NCBI GenBank assembly: GCA_001465935.1
Contig: LNKV01000011.1
Location: 312,743 to 376,742 of the forward strand
Direction of reading: 5' to 3'
DNA from: Clarireedia homoeocarpa
Lineage: Eukaryota > Ascomycota > Leotiomycetes > Helotiales > Rutstroemiaceae
DNA: 64,000 nucleotides
The translations under genes were made by a program, and so were the position numbers. Below, in pieces: positions 57,273-64,000 of this stretch. The number at the start of each line of letters is the position of its first letter. Within the stretch, counting starts at the first letter, position 1. Under the pieces are notes generated by a model. The model ran no database searches. It worked only from the letters and a program-made list of their open reading frames with translations, and had not been told where the DNA came from.

Positions 57273-59564
57273 AAAGAACGTTTACGACTTCTTCAGAAAA
57301 CATATTATTATCCCGGTATATTGCAGTGGCGCACGGAATTGTCTTTGTGAATTTTTTTGGTGTTCGGGTGGGATATTCATGTGGCTAGCATTATGGCATT
57401 TTGGTCGGCGTACTAGTCAGAGGATGCTAAGCCGTAACTGGTGGGCGGAGTCGTGATGTTTTCCTTTACAGGCGGTCATGCTAATGGGAGTTATGTGTAA
57501 AAGCACAAGAGAACGGTGGGAAGTCCAAGATGAAGAGTACCAATTTGTGTTCATGGCAGATACGGACAATGTCCATCAAAAAAGAGGGGCGATAAAAATA
57601 TTACACAGCATTTTGCATTTCCAAAGAAAAGCTCCAATGAGATTTCCACCAGCATAGGTATAGATACAATGGAGGCAGTTTCGTTAGTTCCAGCCGAGTA
57701 TCTGACATCCTTCGCAGTAGTCCGAGTAAGTGAGGAAGGAGATAACGTTACAGTAAGCTACTTGCTAGTTACGAAGCACATGGCCCCATCTTGGGTCCAG
57801 TCTAGTACGAAGTACAAGGAGCAAGGCAAGGGCGAAAGAGGGCTGAGGGGAAGTGGAGTGCTGGAGGGCTGGAGGGCTGGAGTGTTGGAGTGCTGGAGTG
57901 CTCGAGTAAGTTCCTTTGTTTTGTCTCCACAAGTCCAATACAACTTTGGCCCCATTATTTCGTACGCCTCTGCGGGGAAAAAGTAGAACTAGAACTACCT
58001 TGGACCCGCCCGGAAAGTTTGCACATGCGTGACATGGTCTTGGTCCGACTCAGCTAGTAAATTTGGCCTCAGGTCGTAACTCCATTATCAACCCCAAATA
58101 TTCCAACGACATTCATCAAATCCATCGCGTTCAGCGACATCGTTGATTAAATCACAGAAGCCAATCACAATCGTTACCGCGTCAGTATTACTGTAACAAA
58201 TTCAAACACTGCATTTGTACACACTCATATATTATCTTCGTTGTCATCACGTTTCATTCCCATTTGCTTTGTTTGAAATCTCCCTGACCTTAGAACTACC
58301 CCGGCCGAAGCCACGCTCAATCTCGTTCTTCTAATGGCCAGATGATTACATACCAAAACGCCACAACGGACGCTTACTCGAGTCGACTACTCCAGCATGG
58401 AAGCCATGCATGGGCAATTTGTCCAACGACCAATTGAGAGACACAGCATGCGCATTATCGAGAGGCACAGCGCCGTGATGTGGTATTTATCCGTACGTAT
58501 TACGGGTACGAGGTTGAACGACAGCCAAAAAACTGAGTTGACAAAACTTCCGACCCAAAGCGCTTTGGACCTTTCGGAATCTTGTGTCTTACTGATTTTG
58601 TTGGAGCCTAGGATGATCAAGTGATAAGCCATACCTTCTTAGGGTTGAAATATGTGACAATGAGAAAGTTCTCAGTCCCGGTTCTTTGAATGGGATTGTG
58701 GAGGATTGTTATAGATCCCAACCATCAACAACCGCGCCGCACAATCACTTTGGCTAACTTGCTTTTGATTGGACATACACGCAGTGTTTACAGTCGGTGC
58801 TCGGTAAATTGAAAAAGCAAACAGCTGGTCCAGCTCATCTACGCAAGTGCACTTCGTTTTAAGCAACCCTTGAAAGCACATCACGCATCCATGTGAGATT
58901 GGAATTCACTGCGTTACCCTTCCACCCAGAAGCGCTTGTTGACAAATTGACGACCCTTCCTTCTTCAGTCCGTCCTACAGTCGGTCCGACTTGCTCATTC
59001 CAATTGTGAAAATCTGCAAGGAGTGGATCAGTAGCTACCCTGTGTAATGCAGAGAGTGAGACCATTTAACCCTTGTTCCCCGCATCTCGTAATCCTCCAC
59101 ATGTTAACAAACGCTTGGTCCTGAGTTTCCGAGATCCTCCAGAAGGCTGTAGTCAGACTGTCAAAGGAATGGCTTGCAACCATCATGTGAATACCCTGTT
59201 GTTATTTAGCGACCTTGAACAGATATTCTACCTGAGAGAGAGCTAATTTTCCCGATGAAGTACAGAGCGCGTGCACATTTCCTCGGGATAATAGTTACCA
59301 GGGGAGTTAATTTATGTCTCCCTTCCTAGTGGTTTAAGTTAATTGATTCACCACAAGCGTCGTGACCAGGTAGAGAAGGCCCGGTTTAATATCCCCAGGT
59401 TTCAAGGCGGTCTTTCTTGCATACATAAAGTCTTCACACCCCCAGCACTTTAAGAAACTACTTCTTGATCTTTTACGATCTCCTCCAACGCCTTCGTCCA
59501 CGAGCTACTCACAGATAGCGACGACTAACCTTCTATTATCTATTGACAAGTATTCACCTTCATC
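57273..59564. other. 2.3-kb intergenic region
   Basis: No gene supported. Contains an 8-bp tandem repeat (57853-57908) and a GTACGAAGTAC element near 57804-57815. Right part is the promoter of the hexose-type transporter gene. Confidence 0.5.
57853..57908. repeat. Seven tandem 8-bp units (CTGGAGGG/CTGGAGTG)
   Basis: Register: GTGGAGTG, CTGGAGGG twice, CTGGAGTG, TTGGAGTG, CTGGAGTG, CTCGAGTA. The 8-bp period is perfect although units vary at two or three positions. Confidence 0.88.
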
Positions 59565-61685
59565 ATGCCAGGAGGAGCTGTGCCCGTCCATGGCACGACC
59601 GATACGTCTCGTGTAAGTGGTTCCAGCCTCGTTCTGGGGTTTTCAGAATTTTATTGAATTGCCACTCCAATTGCAATCAATTCTATCTAAAACATATCTG
59701 TCCAATGCATCAGTTATGCATTCCCTGAACAGCTCGATCAGCAGTGCTAACAGCAATGATTTCAGATCGAGGCGCCGGTGACAGTTAAAGCATATCTTAT
59801 GTAAGTATCAACTGTCCGGGAATGATTCGTTACTTGATAGACCGACTGACGTTTTATCTCACAGGTGTGCCTTTGCAGCATTCGGTGGTATCTTCTTCGG
59901 ATACGATACAGGATGGATGTCTGGGTATGTGCTTCGATATCAAATATACGGTGCACCTTCTGACGATGTCTACAAGTGTTTTGGCAATGCCATTTGTCAT
60001 CCACCAATGGACTGGCAAAATTCAACCCCCCTCGACGGCCGACAAAGCCACCAAGGATTTATTCGTTATCTCTGCGAAAAACCAATCTTTGACTACCTCA
60101 ATCCTATCTGCCGGTACATTCTTTGGTGCAATCATCGCTGGTGATGTAGCAGATTACATTGGACGTCGTTTGACTATCATTTCTGGTTGTGCTGTCTTCT
60201 GTGTTGGTTGTATCATAGAGGTTGCCGCTACCGGGGTTCCTCTCATGGCTGTCGGTCGTTTCTTCGCTGGTCTTGGTGTTGGATTCATCTCTGCCATTAG
60301 TAAGTTGACTACGGCTACCTCTCAACCACCCACCTAACAGCTTGTCTATAGTTATTCTGTACATGTCTGAGATTGCCCCAAAGAAAGTCCGAGGTGCCTT
60401 GGTATCAGGATATCAATTCTGTATCACCCTTGGTATTCTTCTTGCCAATTGTGTAGTGTATGCTACACAAAATCGGAAAGACAGTGGTTCCTACAGAATT
60501 CCAATCGCTGTTCAATTCCTCTGGGCTATCATTCTAGCACTTGGATTATTCATTTTACCCGAGTCTCCGCGTTACTATGTCAAGAAAGGCCGTCTCGAAG
60601 ATGCAGCAACAGCTCTATCGAACGTTCGGGGTCAACCAATCGAATCGGAATATATTCAAGATGAACTCGCAGAAATTATTGCCAATCATGAATATGAACT
60701 TTCTGTCGTTCCGCAAACAAGTTACATCTCACAATGGACCAATTGTTTCAAGGGTTTGTACCGTGAATGTCCCGTTTCAGTTTTTACATGCTGACATTTT
60801 TAGGTTCTATCTTTCATGGCTCTAGTAACACTCGTCGAACCGTCGTTGGTATCCTCTTGCAAATGATGCAACAGTTGACTGGTATTGTAAGTCTAACCAC
60901 TCATAATTCATTCCTTATCTATAATCAAGCCTTGCAGTACTAATTTGGAACGGCAGAACTTCATCTTCTACTTCGGAAATGTTTTCTTCACATCCCTGGG
61001 AACGATTAAGAACCCCTTCTTGATCTCTCTTATTACTTCCTTGGTCAATATGTTGACTACCCCAATTTCTTTCTATATCATTGAAAGATTAGGTCGTCGT
61101 ACTATTCTAATTTACGGTGCTGCTGGTATGGTTATCTCTCAATTCATCGTCGGAATTATCGGTGTTACAGCTGGCAAGATATCCAAACACAACAACTCTG
61201 CTGTATCTGCTATGGTCGCATTTATCTGTATCAACATCGCAATGTTCGCTACTACTTGGGGACCGGCCGCTTGGGTTGTCGTCGGAGAAATCTTCCCTCT
61301 CCCGATCCGTTCCCGTGGTGTTGGTCTCTCCACTGCATCAAATTGGTTCTGGAATTGTATTATTGCAGTTATCACCCCCTACCTTGTCGGCACCGGCAAG
61401 GGTGATGCCAACTTAGGAGCCAAGATCTTCTTCATGTGGGGAAGTCTCTGTATCATCTCCTTCTTATTCGCCTACTTCTTCGTGCCAGAGACTAAGGGAC
61501 TCTCCCTCGAACAAGTCGACAAGATGTTGGAGGAGACCACTCCTAGAACTAGCGCAGGCTGGAAACCCCATAGCACTTTTGCTGGGGAAATGGGTCTTGC
61601 TGGCGATGACGTCAAGGTGCCGGTTCATCATGCGGAGAAGGATGCAGTTGAGGGTACTACAGAGGTTAGTAAGGATGTTGTTTAG
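59565..61685 (+). CDS. MFS hexose-type sugar transporter
   Basis: Sugar porter family carrier in the plasma membrane, likely a monosaccharide/proton symporter. Seven exons (59565-59612, 59766-59800, 59865-59924, 59977-60299, 60352-60753, 60804-60886, 60957-61685) encode 559 aa. Signatures: FFGYDTGWMSG at helix 1, with GVLAMPFVIHQWTGK after; SILSAGTFFGAIIAGDVADY; DYIGRRLTI; GVGFISAIIILYMSEIAP; FCITLGILLANCVVYATQNR; PESPRYYVKK; QLTGINFIFYFGNVFF; WGPAAWVVVGEIFPLPIRSRG; and PETKGLSLEQVDKM at the end. These match fungal high-affinity hexose (glucose/fructose) porters more closely than the transporter at 38.9-40.8 kb. The first three exons are small (48, 35 and 60 nt). All exon joins keep frame. 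Regulation is not visible. Confidence 0.94.
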
Positions 61686-61851
61686 GTGTAGTCGATGACT
61701 GTTTTTCCGACTGGCTTAAGCTTTCATATTGAGATGGATGGCGCCAGGGTAAGACGTCTTAAATGCTTTTGGATGGGTGGGTTTTGGTTTAATTGTTGAG
61801 AGGTGAGTTGTAGGCAACTGCTATAGCAAGTAATGGATTCATGGTAGTTAG

Positions 61852-61884
61852 TTGGCTGGCTGGCTGGCTGGCTGGATGGCTGGC
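61852..61884. repeat. (GGCT)n microsatellite
   Basis: Seven to eight GGCT units with one GGAT interruption. Confidence 0.9.
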
Positions 61885-62347
61885 TTTTGCAGAAACTACA
61901 GTTGCAGTAGTAGTAGATATTAGTAGTAGAGATATACCCAAATAATCATTCGTTTCTTTATACCTATTCGGAGCCTTGCACCAGTGACCAACTTCACATT
62001 TCTGGTTATTTACATGGGATTTGGACATTGGAAACTTATATCTAATCATTCAAGTCAAACCTGGACATTGAGAACTTATCCATCTGACTGTTCAAGTGAA
62101 ATTGAAACATTGAGCCTTGGTCGAAGATCGAGGTTTTGAGTCGAATATCAAGGGCGGGGTGGGAAGGGAAATCGAGAAACGTGCACGCGATGCGCGAGCA
62201 ACAGAAAGAAACCCAACACCAGTCCAGTTAGTCAGTCACCTTATGTAGCAGTCAGTTAATTCCCCGACCAAGTCCAAAACTTCGATAGATACAGGACTTG
62301 TACTGTAGAGTACAGTACTTTTACACAAACCCGCCGCAATCCTACAT

Positions 62348-62376
62348 ATGGATGGATGAATGGATGGATGGATGGC
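62348..62376. repeat. (GGAT)n microsatellite
   Basis: Seven GGAT/GAAT units. Next to a second short tetranucleotide run, (GTTC)n, at about 62426-62441. Confidence 0.9.
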
Positions 62377-62930
62377 TAGCAATAGGACCGATCTGCATTG
62401 TAGAGCAGAGTAAAGACATGCATGATTCGTTCGTTCGTTCGGATGCGTTGATAGCGAGGTCAAAGAAGTCGGGAATACTGTACGGAGGTGCATGGTCCGA
62501 GACGTCGGATGCAGTATCGTTCCTCTTGTGCAGGGTAGGTGGCTAGGTAGGCGTGTACTGTACGATGACTTTTCCCGCCTAGATTTAGTTATTTACTCGC
62601 TCTCCTAGTGTAGGCAGGAAGGATGATTCTTGATGGGAGACGGGAGACGGGAATGTGTGGTTCTATATATAAATCGATGTATCTGTAAGTTAAATCAACG
62701 CAAAAAGCTTAAAAAGAAACATCGAAGCTGGATAGTTAGGAAACTCACTCCTCTCCTTTCGCTTCTTTGTTTGCTTTCCAGAACGGAATAGAGCGGTTTG
62801 TTTGTTTGTTTGTTTTTTTCAGCAAACAAGCACAACACAGCACAGCAGCACCGACAGACAGCCAACCTCTCATCTTGTCTTATCCTACCCTACTCTATAG
62901 TACAGTACAGACAAGCTTGTACGTATGCAT

Positions 62931-62960
62931 ATATGTATGTATGTATGTATGTATGTATAT
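62931..62960. repeat. (TATG)n microsatellite
   Basis: About seven TATG units, giving spurious Tyr/Val/Cys/Met runs in overlapping frames. Confidence 0.9.
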
Positions 62961-63005
62961 GCAGGAGATACATACACACAGATGAAAGAGATGCACAACC
63001 GTAGA

Positions 63006-63031
63006 GACCAGACCAGACCAGACCAGACAGA
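63006..63031. repeat. (GACCA)n minisatellite
   Basis: Five GACCA units in a row, the last followed by GACAGACGACG. Confidence 0.88.
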
Positions 63032-64000
63032 CGACGAGAAACAATCTACAGGTATTGTAGAGAAAGGAGGGCAAGACTCTCTCCAAGTGAAGGTGGAGTG
63101 GAATATCATCAACTAATTAATTAGCATTCCAGTTTCCTTTAAGCTAACAGTCATGTTTACTTGCTTGCTTTCTTACTAACAGCCGGCCAGAAAAGAGTTG
63201 AGATGTCAGAGGAGATATTGGAGGGAGCATCCTCGCTACATATTCTGCGTGTAATGCACGAAGGGAAATGGTTGAGGTGAACTGATGAAGGGATGGGTTC
63301 TCTTGACGAGAAATGAAATACCGGGACATGTTATCTATACGCATGTTCTTTCCTTGCCCCTTCTCTTTTTTCTCTCTTATTAAAACCGCGGTCCTGGACT
63401 ACCTCTCGGACATAGTAGGTCTTGTACCTGGGGATCAAGAACCACAAACAACGTAACCTAGCATGACCAGCAATATCTCCAGCATGAATTTCGCACTTCA
63501 CACAAGCACACAAGAACACTTGACTCAACTAGGTTCGATCCCATTCAGGGAATCATTTTGATTCCCATTTTCCCTCAACTCCCCAACGAGCTAAGATTAT
63601 GTACAAATATCTAGTACCATATGTAAACGTGCATATTATAAGATACTCGTAACCATCCCTTCATGCAAAGTCTGTCCATCCATCCATTCTTCCATCCACA
63701 TGCTTGTTTCTATGTAGCGATGCTCCCCATCCTCTCCAACTCCTTTTCCTGTTTACAGGTATCGAACCTTTCGAATCCCCGAACAAATGCAAATAATAGT
63801 CCCCCCTCCTTTCGAAGGGGCAGCGAGGCGTGAAAAGGAAGCCAATGCAGTCAAGACTATAAAATCCCTTTTCAATTCCATATCACAATGCCGAGCAGAG
63901 TATTCTTCCTCGTGCATGTCCTGGCTCGTGATACACCAAATACGCCATGGAAAATAAAGCCCCGCCCCCGCATGCAATGCCATACAATGCCATGCCATCT

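Larger units (their letters stand above)
61686..64000. other. 2.3-kb microsatellite-rich intergenic DNA
   Basis: No gene supported to the end of the window. Contains GGCT, GGAT, GTTC, TATG and GACCA repeats and several CTGTACAGTAC-like elements (for example 62297-62321, 62550 and 62898). Open frames here are short and mostly repeat-derived. Confidence 0.55.

Noticed and set aside
57758..57955. Minus-strand frame with repeated HSNTPALQPSSTP-like text
   Set aside because: Direct translation of the 8-bp tandem repeat at 57853-57908.
63525..63555. GGTTCGATCCC, a tRNA T-loop-like sequence
   Set aside because: No matching acceptor, D or anticodon stems can be folded around it.
1..64000. A secondary-metabolite or defence gene cluster
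   Set aside because: No polyketide synthase, peptide synthetase, terpene cyclase, NLR-like or killer-type gene was seen; neighbours are unrelated housekeeping and nutrition genes.

Overview
The window is nuclear DNA of a filamentous ascomycete. Most genes are split by short introns (about 35-140 nt, mainly 50-70) with GTAAGT-type donors, CTAAC-like branch points and CAG/TAG acceptors. The gene set includes Zn2Cys6 factors with fungal-type regulatory regions, a 2EXR protein, an endo-galactanase, MFS sugar transporters and a TRAPPII-type Trs65. The mix, the AT-leaning intergenic DNA and the 2EXR gene fit a plant-associated leotiomycete (Sclerotiniaceae/Helotiales-like). That placement is inference. 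I see no rDNA, tRNA, transposon, CRISPR array or bacterial-type operon.

Layout: an Mpv17/PMP22 membrane protein (613-1436, -); a small secreted Cys-containing protein with a Pro/Ser/Thr linker (2911-3474, -); a secreted GH53 endo-galactanase (4922-6128, +); an Asnsd1-type asparagine-synthetase-domain protein (6633-8637, -); a Vps9-type Rab5 GEF (9052-11696, +); a conserved fungal protein (12167-14711, +); two divergent Zn2Cys6 regulators (15631-18491, -; 21398-23630, +) separated by 2.9 kb; a two-pass membrane protein with a Cys-rich ectodomain (24031-26298, +); a GNAT acetyltransferase (26692-27515, -); a large Ser-rich fungal protein (29807-32514, +); a family X DNA polymerase (33952-36309, -); a 2EXR protein (36764-37438, +); an MFS sugar transporter (38867-40804, +); Trs65 (41142-43006, -); Prp40 (43289-45928, +); ABCE1/Rli1 (46708-48994, -); a conserved fungal protein of uncertain fold (50412-51412, -); Chd1 (52441-57272, +); and a second MFS hexose-type transporter (59565-61685, +). 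The last 2.3 kb is non-coding and rich in microsatellites.

Most genes are independent housekeeping genes (vesicle traffic: Vps9, Trs65; RNA splicing: Prp40; ribosome recycling: Rli1; chromatin: Chd1; DNA repair: Pol X). The accessory part is nutritional or surface-related: endo-galactanase, two sugar transporters, a secreted small protein and an orphan membrane protein. Nothing resembles a secondary-metabolite cluster. The most unusual structural features are gene starts broken up by introns: a start codon apparently split AT|G by an intron (24031-24088), a coding exon of only the ATG in the polymerase gene (36307-36309), and 20-, 25- and 12-nt leading exons in Rli1 (48744-48994).

All exon boundaries were read by eye from splice signals and frame continuity. 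Each multi-exon model given closes in frame. None has been tested against transcripts, and family assignments rest on recognised motifs, not a database search.
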